A stretch of DNA of 14,032 nt, from NCBI GenBank assembly GCA_002427475.1, contig DIRG01000118.1:1-14032 (forward strand). The letters run 5' to 3'. The translations under genes and the position numbers were made by a program. Positions 1 to 7,987 of this stretch are shown piece by piece. Origin of the DNA: Mageeibacillus sp. UBA5442 (lineage in GTDB: Bacteria > Bacillota > Clostridia > Saccharofermentanales > DTU023). Each line of letters opens with the position of its first letter. The stretch's first letter is position 1. Below the pieces are notes generated by a model. That model ran no database searches. It was given only the letters and a program-made list of their open reading frames with translations, and had not been told where the DNA came from.

Positions 1-717
1 CAGAATGATTACAATATCATTTTTCTGGCTACCAACAGCTATGCTGATGAAACTCAGCGCTTGTTGGCTGATTATCCGGATGTGATGTTCTTCTTAATCA
101 ACTCAGACGTAACGGCTGAGAACGCCCGCTCTTTCGCGATTCAAGATGCTGAACAGGGCTTCTTGATGGGCGCGTTGTCTGCTTATATCACTGAGTCTAA
201 TACTGTAGGTTTCATCGGTGGCTTGCCGATCAATCCAATCATTAACGGAGCTAAGGGTTTCGAACAAGGCGTCGCTTACGTGAATTCCGATGTCGAAGTT
301 ATTGTTGAAAACACAAACTCCATGGATGACGTTCAGGCTGCCAAAGAACTGGCAAAAGCTTTTGTCGGCCGTGGTGTTGATGTTCTTTCTCCTATGGCGG
401 ACCAATCATCTCTTGGTGTAATGGAAGCTGCTGAGGAAGAAGGAGTTTTCGGTATCGGTTCAGGTGCTAACCAGAACGACGTGGCACCGACAATGGCCGT
501 AACTTCAATCATCAAAGATACCTCAGTTGCCTATGAGGCTGCTTATCAGTCTTTCCTTGACAATGATCTTCCTGAGGAAGTTCTGCCGATGGGAGCCGCT
601 CAAGGCGTTATCTATATTGATGAGTGGTATAGCGATGTCGATCAGGACGTCAAAGATGCTATGGAGCAAATAGTTCAAGATTTCATCGACGGGAAAATTA
701 CCATCGATTTAGACTAA
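1..717 (+). CDS. BMP-family ABC transporter substrate-binding protein (5' end cut off by the window)
   Basis: The reading frame is open from base 1 to the TAA at 715-717 and gives 238 residues, so the N-terminus, including any lipoprotein signal and lipobox cysteine, lies outside the window. The visible part looks like a BMP/Med (PnrA-like) periplasmic-binding fold: NDYNIIFLATNSYADE near its start, then a YPDVMFFLINSD strand, then VGFIGGLPI followed by the NGAKGFEQGVAYV helix typical of the family. The segment around GVDVLSPMADQSSLGVMEAA and the closing GKITI also fit. Known relatives are lipid-anchored nucleoside or purine-nucleoside receptors of ABC importers; the ligand here cannot be read from sequence. 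An intrinsic terminator follows directly, so this is the last gene of its transcript and any ATPase and permease genes would lie upstream, outside the window. The family call is firm; the substrate is inference. Confidence 0.9.
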   Translation, partial: QNDYNIIFLATNSYADETQRLLADYPDVMFFLINSDVTAENARSFAIQDAEQGFLMGALSAYITESNTVGFIGGLPINPIINGAKGFEQGVAYVNSDVEVIVENTNSMDDVQAAKELAKAFVGRGVDVLSPMADQSSLGVMEAAEEEGVFGIGSGANQNDVAPTMAVTSIIKDTSVAYEAAYQSFLDNDLPEEVLPMGAAQGVIYIDEWYSDVDQDVKDAMEQIVQDFIDGKITIDLD

Positions 718-738
718 ACACAAGATAATTTGCTAAGT

Positions 739-770
739 AAAGCCGCAGTCAACAGATTGCGGCTTTTTTT
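739..770 (+). terminator. Intrinsic terminator after the BMP-family gene
   Basis: A nine-base stem (739-747, AAAGCCGCA, pairing with 758-766, TGCGGCTTT) encloses a ten-base loop and runs into a T-tract at 764-770. It lies 22 bases after the stop codon and separates this transcript from the peptidase gene downstream. Confidence 0.9.
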
Positions 771-817
771 AACGCTAAGTCTAATGTTAGTATGACAATA
801 AATCCATTCGTAAATGT

Positions 818-825
818 AAGGGAGG
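818..825 (+). promoter_or_regulatory. Ribosome binding site fixing the GTG start of the M42 peptidase
   Basis: AAGGGAGG is a near-perfect Shine-Dalgarno sequence placed seven bases before GTG at 833. This supports the GTG start over later in-frame ATG codons. No convincing sigma-A promoter could be placed between the terminator and this site; the best pair, TTAACG at 769-774 and TATGAC at 791-796, matches poorly. Confidence 0.85.
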
Positions 826-832
826 ATCACAA

Positions 833-1939
833 GTGACAAGTAAAGAATTGAGAGCGAAATTAGTTGATACTGTGCGCATATTTTCTGAGGCTAATGGCCC
901 GGCAGGTTTCGAACATGAGTTAGCACAGACTGCGGGGGAAATCTTACAGCCGTTCGGAGAGACTTATCTAGATAACTTGCAGAATGTTTATCTGGAACGA
1001 GAAGGAAATAAGCACGATCGCGTGCTGGTCCAACTAGACGCGCACTTAGATGAGGTTGGCCTTATTGTCCAGTCGGTGAGCCCGCAAGGCTTGTTGCGCA
1101 TCTTGCCGCTGGGTTCCTGGGTGACTTCGAATGTACCTTCGCATCGTTTCCGGGTCCGCAACTCTGAGGGTGAGTGGATTCCTGCTTTGGCCACGAGTAA
1201 ACCCCCGCATTATATGAGTGAAGCCGAACGCTCAAAACCGGTTGATTTTTCTGCGATTCAACTTGATGTCGGTGCACGTTCTGCTGAAGAGCTGCGTGAT
1301 AAGTTTAAGATCCGTGTTGCCGCTCCGGTTGTACCTGATGTAGATCTCTTTTTCGATATTGAAAACGATGTTCTGATCGGCAAAGCCTTTGACTGTCGTC
1401 TCGGCTGTACTGCCTTGGTGGAGACTGTGAGCAGACTGGCAACGGAAGAATTGGCCTGCGACGTGATCGCCAGTCTCAGCACGCAAGAGGAAGTTGGTGG
1501 GCGTGGGGCCGAAGTTGCTACGCGCATGATCAGCCCGGACTTGGCGATCGTGTTTGAAGGCACTCCGGCGGACGACACCTTCGGCAGCCCGGACAGTCAG
1601 CAGACGGTACTGGGGGAGGGCCCTATGCTGCGTCACATGGATCGTTCCATGATTACGCATCCGGGTTTTCAACGTTATGCACTCGATCTGGCGGCTGAAA
1701 AAGAGATCCCGGTTCAAGAAGCCGTGCGCTCCGGTGGCGGCACCAATGGCGGCGTGATCCACAAGATGGCAGCCGGCATACCGACTATTGTTCTAGGCGT
1801 TCCGGTGCGCTATATCCATACACCCTACGGCATAGCCAAAATGCATGATCTGGAAAAAACCATAGAACTAGCAGTAGCCTTGCTGAAGACGATCAGCGAC
1901 GAATCGTATGAGAAAATTCTAGCTAGTGAAAACATTTAA
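833..1939 (+). CDS. M42-family metallo-aminopeptidase (tetrahedral aminopeptidase type)
   Basis: This 368-residue protein has the usual length of M42 peptidases, which are cytosolic, form large tetrahedral oligomers and trim short peptides with two metal ions. The expected ligand set can be followed: His71 and Asp73 in AHLDEVG, the bridging Asp187 in AFDCRLG, the catalytic base Glu219 with ligand Glu220 in QEEVGGRGA, and His330 in YIHTPYG. The position usually held by aspartate after the fourth strand is Glu242 (FEGTPADD), a conservative change possibly marking a subfamily. There is no signal peptide or membrane segment. The gene starts with GTG and has a strong ribosome binding site. It stands alone between two terminators, so it is probably monocistronic. 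The exact specificity (glutamyl-, leucyl- or lysyl-type) cannot be told. Old annotations such as endoglucanase or cellulase for this family would be misleading. Confidence 0.93.
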   Translation: MTSKELRAKLVDTVRIFSEANGPAGFEHELAQTAGEILQPFGETYLDNLQNVYLEREGNKHDRVLVQLDAHLDEVGLIVQSVSPQGLLRILPLGSWVTSNVPSHRFRVRNSEGEWIPALATSKPPHYMSEAERSKPVDFSAIQLDVGARSAEELRDKFKIRVAAPVVPDVDLFFDIENDVLIGKAFDCRLGCTALVETVSRLATEELACDVIASLSTQEEVGGRGAEVATRMISPDLAIVFEGTPADDTFGSPDSQQTVLGEGPMLRHMDRSMITHPGFQRYALDLAAEKEIPVQEAVRSGGGTNGGVIHKMAAGIPTIVLGVPVRYIHTPYGIAKMHDLEKTIELAVALLKTISDESYEKILASENI

Positions 1940-1964
1940 GAAAAGATAGATTGCAAGCAACAAT

Positions 1965-1993
1965 AAAGGGCTTCTCTTGAGAGGAGCCCTTTT
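1965..1993. terminator. Bidirectional intrinsic terminator between convergent genes
   Basis: A 12-pair stem (1965-1976 with 1981-1992, one G-T pair) closes on a TTGA tetraloop. It is followed by TTTT on the plus strand, and on the minus strand the 3' arm ends in TTTATTG. It sits between the stop of the peptidase (1939) and the stop of gatB (2017), so it can end both transcripts. Confidence 0.9.
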
Positions 1994-2016
1994 ACAACGG
2001 TCGTGTTATTTATTGA

Positions 2017-3456
2017 CTAGTCTTCTTTGATTTCTTCGAGGATCATTTCTTCGACCAGCAGGGGATAGGCTCGTCCGGAGGTTTCTCGCATCACGCGACC
2101 GATGATGGCCTTGATAGCGGCCTCCTTGCCATTGCGATAATCCTCGACCGCCTTTTGGTTTTGCGCGATGGCGCTCTCCACGATTGATTGCAGAGTGGCG
2201 CGGTCGGTAATCTGCATGAGGTCTTGCTCTTTGACATAGTTTTCGGGATCAAAGTCTTCTTCCAGCAAGAGACGCAAGACCTTCTTGCCGGTATTGCTGT
2301 TGATCTTTTCATCACCCAAAAGGTCTGCGAGTGTTGCCAGTCGCTCGGGCGCGAGTGGAAGCTCTGCTTCGTTGTCGTCGTCAAAGAGAGGCGACAACTC
2401 CGTCATGATCAGGCTTGAGAGAACTTTAGGGTAGCGGCTGTTTTTGGCGGCAGTTTCGAAAAAGTCCGCCACAACCTTATCTTCTGTCAGGCGCTCGGCC
2501 TCATATTCGTTGAGAGAAAATTGGTCGATGTATTCCAGTTTCCGCTCTTCAGCCATCTTAGGAATGTGAGCGCGGATTTCTGCGATCTCTTCCGGGGTCA
2601 CTTCAATTCGGCAGAGATCGGGATCAGGGAAGTAGCGGTAATCGGCAGCGTCTTCCTTGCTGCGCATGGCGGTGGTTTGGTCGGTTTTCTCATCGTAACG
2701 ACGAGTTTCCTGCTCGATCGTGCCACCTTCTTCCACGATGGCGACTTGGCGTCTAAACTCGCTCTCAATAGCGCGGGCAATGTAATTGAAGGAGTTGAGG
2801 TTTTTCATCTCGGCTCTAGTTCCCAGAACTTCGCTGCCCTTTTCCCTAATAGAAAGGTTGACATCGCAACGCAGCGAGCCTTCATTCATGCGGCCATCTG
2901 AAATACCGGTATAGCGCACTAATGAGCGCAGTTTGCGCAAGTAGGCGACTGCTTCATCGGCAGAATGGATATCCGGTTCTGAGACAATCTCGATCAAAGG
3001 AACACCACCGCGGTTCATATCGATCAAGGAGGTAGCCTCGTCCGTGTGAATCAGTTTGCCTGCGTCCTCCTCGATATGAATGCGATTGACGCGAATTCTC
3101 GATGTGCCGTCTTCAGTGCTTACATCCACATAACCGTTGCGGCAGAGCGGCTCGTCGGCTTGTGAGAGTTGATAGGCCTTCGGCAAGTCGGGATAGAAGT
3201 AGTTTTTGCGGTCGATACGTGAAGAAAGCGCGATCTCACAGTTAGTTAACAGACCGGCGCAGATGGCAAAGTCAACCACTTCATGATTCAAAACGGGAAG
3301 TGAGCCGGGCATGGCCAGGCAGACCGGACAGACATGGGTGTTCGGTGGATCACCGAAAGAGACTTCGCAGTCGCAGAAAATCTTGTGTTTAGTCTTCAGC
3401 TCGATGTGTACTTCTAGGCCGATAACTGCTTCGTATTTACTATCTTTCATACTCAT
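2017..3456 (-). CDS. gatB: Asp/Glu-tRNA(Asn/Gln) amidotransferase subunit B
   Basis: GatB is the kinase and tRNA-binding subunit of GatCAB. It phosphorylates the Asp or Glu carried on tRNA(Asn) or tRNA(Gln) so that ammonia from GatA can convert it to Asn or Gln. The 479 residues match the family length. Visible landmarks are IGLEVHIEL at 12-20, the four-cysteine zinc site (Cys28, Cys30, Cys43, Cys46), the family signature DMNRGGVPLIEI, and a C-terminal helical GatB/YqeY tail ending in GRVMRETSGRAYP and a short acidic end. The start is ATG at 3454-3456, with GGAGG seven bases upstream inside the end of gatA. The two genes overlap by four bases (ATGA), which implies translational coupling and equal dosage. 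A second in-frame ATG two codons later is possible. It is the last gene of the operon, ending just before the bidirectional terminator. Nothing appears truncated. Confidence 0.97.
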   Translation of the reverse strand: MSMKDSKYEAVIGLEVHIELKTKHKIFCDCEVSFGDPPNTHVCPVCLAMPGSLPVLNHEVVDFAICAGLLTNCEIALSSRIDRKNYFYPDLPKAYQLSQADEPLCRNGYVDVSTEDGTSRIRVNRIHIEEDAGKLIHTDEATSLIDMNRGGVPLIEIVSEPDIHSADEAVAYLRKLRSLVRYTGISDGRMNEGSLRCDVNLSIREKGSEVLGTRAEMKNLNSFNYIARAIESEFRRQVAIVEEGGTIEQETRRYDEKTDQTTAMRSKEDAADYRYFPDPDLCRIEVTPEEIAEIRAHIPKMAEERKLEYIDQFSLNEYEAERLTEDKVVADFFETAAKNSRYPKVLSSLIMTELSPLFDDDNEAELPLAPERLATLADLLGDEKINSNTGKKVLRLLLEEDFDPENYVKEQDLMQITDRATLQSIVESAIAQNQKAVEDYRNGKEAAIKAIIGRVMRETSGRAYPLLVEEMILEEIKED

Positions 3457-4934
3457 ACTTTTACCTCCGCCAATTCAAAAGCCGGGCTGTGTTGATCTTC
3501 GTAAGCTGCTCCGACCCGATAGAGAAGTTCCTCGCTGAATGCTTTACCAACTAGCTGCATGCCGATGGGCAGACCTTGCGAGTCCTTGCCACAGGGCAGT
3601 GTCAGCGCAGGCAGTCCGGCTAAAGCTTGCGAAGTCGTGTACAGGTCATGCTGGTACAACTCGACGGGATCGTCCGGGGAGCTGCCGATTTTCCAGGCAG
3701 TCGTATCGCTTGCGGGCATAAAAATCAGATCGCAGTCTTCGAAGATTTCGGCATATTCTCGGATGACTAAAGTGCGGATTTTTTGGGCTCTTTCAAAATA
3801 ATCCGCATAGTATTCTTCGGAAAGCGCGAAGTTGCCCAGTAGGATCCGGCGCTTAACCTCGTAGCCGAAAGCTTCGGAACGCGAATTCAGGTAGACGTCG
3901 TCCAGGTTTTCAACATTCGGGCTGCGATATCCATAGTGGATGCCGTCGAAGCGGCCTAAATTGGAGGCTGCTTCTGCGCAGAGGAGAATATAGTAGGCTG
4001 AAAGGCCGGCATCGATGGTCTTAACATGCGTTTTCTTAATTGTCGCTCCCAGAGATTCTAGAACTTTCAGGGCGTCTTCAAGGCTGCTACGCAAATCTGC
4101 CTCTAGTTCATGATCAAAGTATTCCTGGGGCAGGCCGATCTTGAGTCCGTCTAGGGGGCGTGCATCCGTTCTGCTCGCCAAGAGATCTGCCGGCAGTGTG
4201 AAGCCCTGATGGACTGAGGAACAGTCTTTCGAATCGCGGCCGGCAATGGCGGCAAGAATAATGGCGTTGTCACGTACTGTTCTGCTCATGGGGCCGATAG
4301 TATCCATCGATGAGGCCAAGGCAGTAACGCCGCGGCGCGAGACCAGCCCGTATGTGGGGCGCAGACCGACGATGCCGCAGTGGGCAGCCGGTTGTCTGAT
4401 CGAACCACCTGTATCAGTACCGAGGGCGTAGATAGCCTCTCCGCTGGCGACGGCTGCGGCGGAACCGCCGGAACTGCCACCGGGGATGCGGCTCAAATCG
4501 TGCGGGTTTTTCGTGGTCTTGAAATATGAAGTTTCGGTGGAAGAACCCATCCCGAACTCATCCATATTGCTTTTACCGATCAGGATAGCTTCAGATTGTT
4601 TGAGCTTATCCCAGACAAAAGCGCTGTAAGGAGGACGGAAAGTTTCCAACATACGCGATCCTGTTGTACAGGTCAGTCCTTGGACAGCAATGTTGTCCTT
4701 AACGGCTACAGGAATGCCTGCCAAAAGCGGCAGTTCTTTTCCTTCCGCAAATAATTTGTCGACTCGATCAGCCTCCAGCAAAGCATTTTTTTCATTAAGG
4801 CTAATGTAGGCGCCAATGTCCGCTTCCTGCTCCGCACATTTAGCGAGCACAGCCTGGGTCAGTTCGCGCACGGAGAAGTCCTTGCGCCGCAAGGCACTAC
4901 TAATTTCATATATTGTCATTTTATCTGCAATCAT
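3453..4934 (-). CDS. gatA: Asp/Glu-tRNA(Asn/Gln) amidotransferase subunit A
   Basis: GatA is the amidase-signature subunit that hydrolyses glutamine and channels ammonia to GatB. The protein is 493 residues, close to the usual 480-490. The catalytic Ser-cisSer-Lys triad is complete: Lys79 in VAVKDN, Ser154 in the PGGSSGGSA stretch, and nucleophile Ser178 in TDTGGSIR. As I recall, these coincide in number with the staphylococcal enzyme, so the N-terminus is likely correct. The ATG at 4932-4934 directly follows the TAA of the aspS-gatC gene with no spacer. Its AGGAG site lies inside the last codons of that gene. The 3' end overlaps gatB by four bases. The arrangement points to one transcript with the three subunits made in step. 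An unrelated amidase is unlikely, given the neighbours and strong family motifs. Confidence 0.97.
   Translation of the reverse strand: MIADKMTIYEISSALRRKDFSVRELTQAVLAKCAEQEADIGAYISLNEKNALLEADRVDKLFAEGKELPLLAGIPVAVKDNIAVQGLTCTTGSRMLETFRPPYSAFVWDKLKQSEAILIGKSNMDEFGMGSSTETSYFKTTKNPHDLSRIPGGSSGGSAAAVASGEAIYALGTDTGGSIRQPAAHCGIVGLRPTYGLVSRRGVTALASSMDTIGPMSRTVRDNAIILAAIAGRDSKDCSSVHQGFTLPADLLASRTDARPLDGLKIGLPQEYFDHELEADLRSSLEDALKVLESLGATIKKTHVKTIDAGLSAYYILLCAEAASNLGRFDGIHYGYRSPNVENLDDVYLNSRSEAFGYEVKRRILLGNFALSEEYYADYFERAQKIRTLVIREYAEIFEDCDLIFMPASDTTAWKIGSSPDDPVELYQHDLYTTSQALAGLPALTLPCGKDSQGLPIGMQLVGKAFSEELLYRVGAAYEDQHSPAFELAEVKV
3464..3468 (-). promoter_or_regulatory. gatB ribosome binding site inside gatA
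   Basis: GGAGG on the minus strand lies seven bases before the gatB ATG and within the last gatA codons. It decides the gatB start and supports translational coupling across the ATGA overlap. Confidence 0.85.
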
Positions 4935-7052
4935 TTATAGCTCCTGTTCCACGTCTACAGCGACAGGCACAACGAAAGCGCCATCTTCAGCAAGTGCTGT
5001 ATTTGCCAACGCTTCCTCTTGGCTGAGCGAGGGTTCACGAATTTCACCCTGGAAAACTCTTTGCTCCTTAATCATGGAGCGAGTGGGCTCGACGTCGTCA
5101 GTATTGTGTTCCTTCATCTTGTCCGCGAAAGTGATCAGATGGCCGATTTCTTTTTGCATAACTGCAGTCTCGGAAGGAGTAAGCCTGAGGCCGGAAAGTG
5201 CTTCTAAGTGCTCCAGATCGAAAGTCCTGGCAGCTGCAGCAGCCTCACCTGCACTCGCATAAAGTCCGGCGGCAACTTCACCGCTAAGAGCAATGTGTAA
5301 GTCATCGAGTTGAGCTTGATTAACCGGTCCGGGGGCAGCGGTGAGCGGATCGGAAGCATTGCTGAGTTTGGGGAAGGCGATAACTTCACGCAGTGAAGGC
5401 GCTTTCGCCAGCAACATGACTAGGCGATCCAGACCGAGTGCGAAACCTCCGTGCGGTGGAGTACCGAAACGGAAGGCGTCTAGCAAAAAGCCGAAGCGCA
5501 GCTGCACTTCCTCGTCGGATAGACCTAACTGGCGGAAGACTTGAGCCTGCAGTTCTCTGTCGTGAATACGAATACTGCCGGATCCAAGTTCGGTCCCATT
5601 CAGAACTAGGTCGTAGGCCTGTGAGTTCATGCGCTCAGGTTCCGTCTCCAGATATTGGAGATCCTCAACTTTCGGCATAGTGAAAGGATGGTGCTGAGCT
5701 ACATAACGCTTCTCTTCTTCGCTGTATTCAAACATGGGGAAGTCGACGATGAAGGAAAAATTTAATTCTTCCGGATTACACAGACCCAGAAGTTCAGCCA
5801 GATGGAGGCGGATAGCTCCGCTCACGCGTCGCACGGTATTGAGTTGGTCGGCGGAGAAGAGGATGAAGTCGCCCGGCTGGGCATTCACGCGCTCCAATAA
5901 GTCCTGCATCAGCTCTTCGGAGAAGTACTTGTCTAAGATGGAGTATACTTCGCCGCTTTCACGCCAGGCGATCCACGCCATACCTTTGGCGCCCTGAGCG
6001 ATCGCGAAATCCGTCAAATCGTCAATCGTTGAACGCGGGAAATCTGCCTTGCCCGGGACTGTAATGGCGCGCACTACACCGCCGCTCTTCAGAGCTTGGC
6101 GGAAAATGGAGAAGTCAGATTTAGCGGCAATATCGCTGATATCTACTATCGGCAGGTCGAAGCGCAGATCCGGCTTGTCAGAGCCGTACTTGTCTACCGC
6201 TTCCTGCCAAGACATGCGGGGGAAAGCTCCCTCAATTTTGACTCCCTTAAGTTCCCAAGCAAGATGCTTCATGAGAGCTTCCAGAAGTTCTAAGACGTCA
6301 TCCATTTCTACGAAGGACATCTCCAAGTCGAGCTGCGTAAATTCCGGTTGACGGTCAGCGCGCAGATCTTCGTCGCGGAAACAACGGGCGATCTGGTAAT
6401 AGCGATCAAGTCCGCTGACCATTAATAATTGCTTGTATATCTGAGGCGACTGCGGCAGGGCATAAAAGCTGCCCGGATGCACGCGGCTGGGCACAAGATA
6501 GTCTCGCGCTCCTTCCGGTGTGCTCTTGCCGAGTACCGGTGTTTCAACTTCAACAAAGCCCTGAGAGTCCATGAAAGAATGAATCAAAGAACTGGCGCGA
6601 TGGCGCAGCAGCAAATTGTTGCGCAGATCGCTGCGTCTAAGATCCAAATATCGGTAGCGCAGCCGCAGTTCGTCTCTGACGTGGGCGGACTCTTCCGGCA
6701 CAAAAGGCAGGGTCTCGGCAGCAGACAGAAGTGTAGCCTGCTTCACCCGCAGCTCCACAGTTCCCGTCGCTATTTTCGGATTGACCGTTTCCGGATCGCG
6801 CAGGTGCATTTGCCCCTTAACTTCCAAGACGGACTGATTGCGCACCCGCTCAGCCAGAGCGAAGGTTTTGGCATCGGTGTTTTCGGGATTGAATACAATC
6901 TGTAAAACGCCTTCTCGATCGACCAAGTCGATAAAAATAACGCCACCCATATCGCGCTTGCTCTGGACCCAGCCATAAGCATACGCTTCTTGCCCTACAT
7001 CTCTCTCCGAAAAATGACCACAATATTTCGTTCTCTTCATCTGTTTATCCAT
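4935..7052 (-). CDS. aspS-gatC: Aspartyl-tRNA synthetase fused to amidotransferase subunit C (AspRS-GatC)
   Basis: One 705-residue frame joins two proteins usually encoded separately. Residues 5-588 are a full bacterial class IIb aspartyl-tRNA synthetase: an OB-fold anticodon domain ([12 protein letters not shown], about 26-37), motif 1 up to [19 protein letters not shown] at 201-204, motif 2 [16 protein letters not shown] (225-240), a GAD insertion around 285-420, and motif 3 GLDRLVMLL (540-548). The synthetase ends with the family-typical FPKLSNAS...QLDDLHI. After an alanine-rich linker (about 590-610), residues 611-705 match Gat[19 protein letters not shown], and an [14 protein letters not shown] tail. 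GatC braces GatA against GatB. The fusion leads directly into gatA and then gatB. The ribosome binding site is weak for both Met1 and Met5; Met5 (MKRTKYCG) looks more like other AspRS N-termini. The fusion is seen directly; its role as a built-in transamidosome is inference. Confidence 0.95.
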   Translation of the reverse strand: MDKQMKRTKYCGHFSERDVGQEAYAYGWVQSKRDMGGVIFIDLVDREGVLQIVFNPENTDAKTFALAERVRNQSVLEVKGQMHLRDPETVNPKIATGTVELRVKQATLLSAAETLPFVPEESAHVRDELRLRYRYLDLRRSDLRNNLLLRHRASSLIHSFMDSQGFVEVETPVLGKSTPEGARDYLVPSRVHPGSFYALPQSPQIYKQLLMVSGLDRYYQIARCFRDEDLRADRQPEFTQLDLEMSFVEMDDVLELLEALMKHLAWELKGVKIEGAFPRMSWQEAVDKYGSDKPDLRFDLPIVDISDIAAKSDFSIFRQALKSGGVVRAITVPGKADFPRSTIDDLTDFAIAQGAKGMAWIAWRESGEVYSILDKYFSEELMQDLLERVNAQPGDFILFSADQLNTVRRVSGAIRLHLAELLGLCNPEELNFSFIVDFPMFEYSEEEKRYVAQHHPFTMPKVEDLQYLETEPERMNSQAYDLVLNGTELGSGSIRIHDRELQAQVFRQLGLSDEEVQLRFGFLLDAFRFGTPPHGGFALGLDRLVMLLAKAPSLREVIAFPKLSNASDPLTAAPGPVNQAQLDDLHIALSGEVAAGLYASAGEAAAAARTFDLEHLEALSGLRLTPSETAVMQKEIGHLITFADKMKEHNTDDVEPTRSMIKEQRVFQGEIREPSLSQEEALANTALAEDGAFVVPVAVDVEQEL
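4941..4945 (-). promoter_or_regulatory. gatA ribosome binding site inside the aspS-gatC gene
   Basis: AGGAG on the minus strand overlaps the last codons of the fusion gene and lies six bases before the gatA ATG. The junction reads TAA-ATG with no gap, so ribosomes ending the fusion protein can restart at gatA. Confidence 0.8.
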
Positions 7053-7252
7053 TCTTTTGTCTCTTGCAGACTAATGATTCATTAATTCCTGAACTTATGT
7101 ATTTTATCATACACTATAGGTCTTTTATAGCGACAGAGCCGGCGCAGAAAGCTTGAATATTGAAGGATTAAAGAGCAAAATTCGTTCATACATGTTAATT
7201 TATAAGGTGGAACTACTGTATTGCAGACCGTAAGAATCAGAAAGGTATTATT
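7053..7252. other. Divergent intergenic region between aspS-gatC and the HAD gene
   Basis: These 200 AT-rich bases should hold promoters in both directions. For the minus strand there are -10-like words, TATGAT (7111-7106) and TATAAA (7129-7124), but no good -35 at the right distance. For the plus strand, TTGAAT (7153-7158) with CAAAAT (7176-7181) has 17-base spacing but only 4/6 matches each, and TATAAG (7201-7206) has no good -35. I found no hairpin-plus-T-tract, tRNA gene or convincing riboswitch. Confidence 0.5.
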
Positions 7253-7987
7253 ATGACAAAAACTAATCCACGCATGATATTGTTCGATTACGGACAAACA
7301 TTGCTACATGAGGCGAGTTTTGACCGCCGCGCAGCATTGGAGGCTCTAACACCTCATCTCTACCCCAAAGAAAACATCGACATAGATAAAATTTTGGAAT
7401 TTACTGATGACTTGTACGAGGATCTACGTGAACTGGCTTTTGCCAACTCAGTCGAAGTGGGCTTTGACGTGACTTTAAACTACACATTGGACATGTTTGG
7501 TCTTTCCTGTGATCTACCTATGCTTGAATGTGAAAAGCTCTACTGGTTCTCAGCCTGCCCGGGCGAACCCATGCCCTATCTACAGGAAACCTTAAACGAA
7601 TTGAAGGAGAGAGGAATCAGGACGGCTGTAGTGTCTAACATTTCTTTCAGTAGCGAGGCCGTATTAGCACGCATTGATAGCCACCTTAAGCACGATTTTG
7701 AATTCGTGGTTGCTTCCAGTGAAACCATCTTACGGAAACCGGAAAAATGGATCTTCCTCAGCGCCTTCAAACAGGCCGGCCTAGAGCCCGAAGACTGCTG
7801 GTATGTTGGTGACAACATTTACTGTGATCTGCATGGGGCTTTCCGCTTAGGAATGCACCCGGTCTTCTATGACAGCGGCCATGAATGTTTTTATCCGCGC
7901 GAAGAAGCTGAAATCACAGAAGAGATGCGACCCAAGGTGGACATTATTGAGCATTACACAGAGTTGCTGGATCTTCTGGAGGCTTAA
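7253..7987 (+). CDS. HAD-superfamily hydrolase with a DxGxT motif I
   Basis: The 244-residue protein has the four HAD landmarks. Motif I is LFDYGQTL, with nucleophile Asp12; motif II is VVSNIS (Ser128); motif III is the lysine in RKPEKW (Lys162); motif IV is YVGDNIYCD (Asp187, Asp192). A helical cap lies between motifs I and II (about 20-105), giving a subclass I layout. Motif I is unusual: the second aspartate of the canonical DxDGT, the general acid/base of HAD phosphatases, is Gly14. Relatives with a DYGGT-type motif exist, and phosphonatases and dehalogenases also lack that aspartate, so phosphatase activity should not be assumed. The start is ATG with an AGAAAGG site seven bases upstream. 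The stop codon shares its last base with the ATG of the next gene (TAATG), so the two are translationally coupled. The substrate is unknown. Confidence 0.9.
   Translation: MTKTNPRMILFDYGQTLLHEASFDRRAALEALTPHLYPKENIDIDKILEFTDDLYEDLRELAFANSVEVGFDVTLNYTLDMFGLSCDLPMLECEKLYWFSACPGEPMPYLQETLNELKERGIRTAVVSNISFSSEAVLARIDSHLKHDFEFVVASSETILRKPEKWIFLSAFKQAGLEPEDCWYVGDNIYCDLHGAFRLGMHPVFYDSGHECFYPREEAEITEEMRPKVDIIEHYTELLDLLEA

Noticed and set aside
1232..1762. A 176-codon minus-strand frame opposite the M42 peptidase gene.
   Set aside because: It has no recognisable domain, is rich in residues typical of antisense frames (His, Arg, Ser, Thr) and lies entirely within a well-supported gene.
5150..5300. Possibility that the AspRS-GatC fusion is a sequencing artefact that removed a stop codon.
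   Set aside because: The linker codes in frame with plausible residues, no internal ribosome site or ATG suits a separate GatC start at the domain boundary, and downstream coupling to gatA is clean. Only read-level data could exclude it fully.
6429..6905. A 158-codon plus-strand frame opposite the AspRS coding region.
   Set aside because: No ribosome binding site or recognisable family, and the opposite strand carries conserved synthetase motifs. It is a shadow frame.
7200..7225. AAGGTGGAACTAC on the plus strand resembles the T-box core of tRNA-sensing leaders.
   Set aside because: It matches only about two thirds of the core and no terminator or specifier stem is visible. It also lies on the strand of the HAD/dus genes rather than the synthetase. 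Likely chance.
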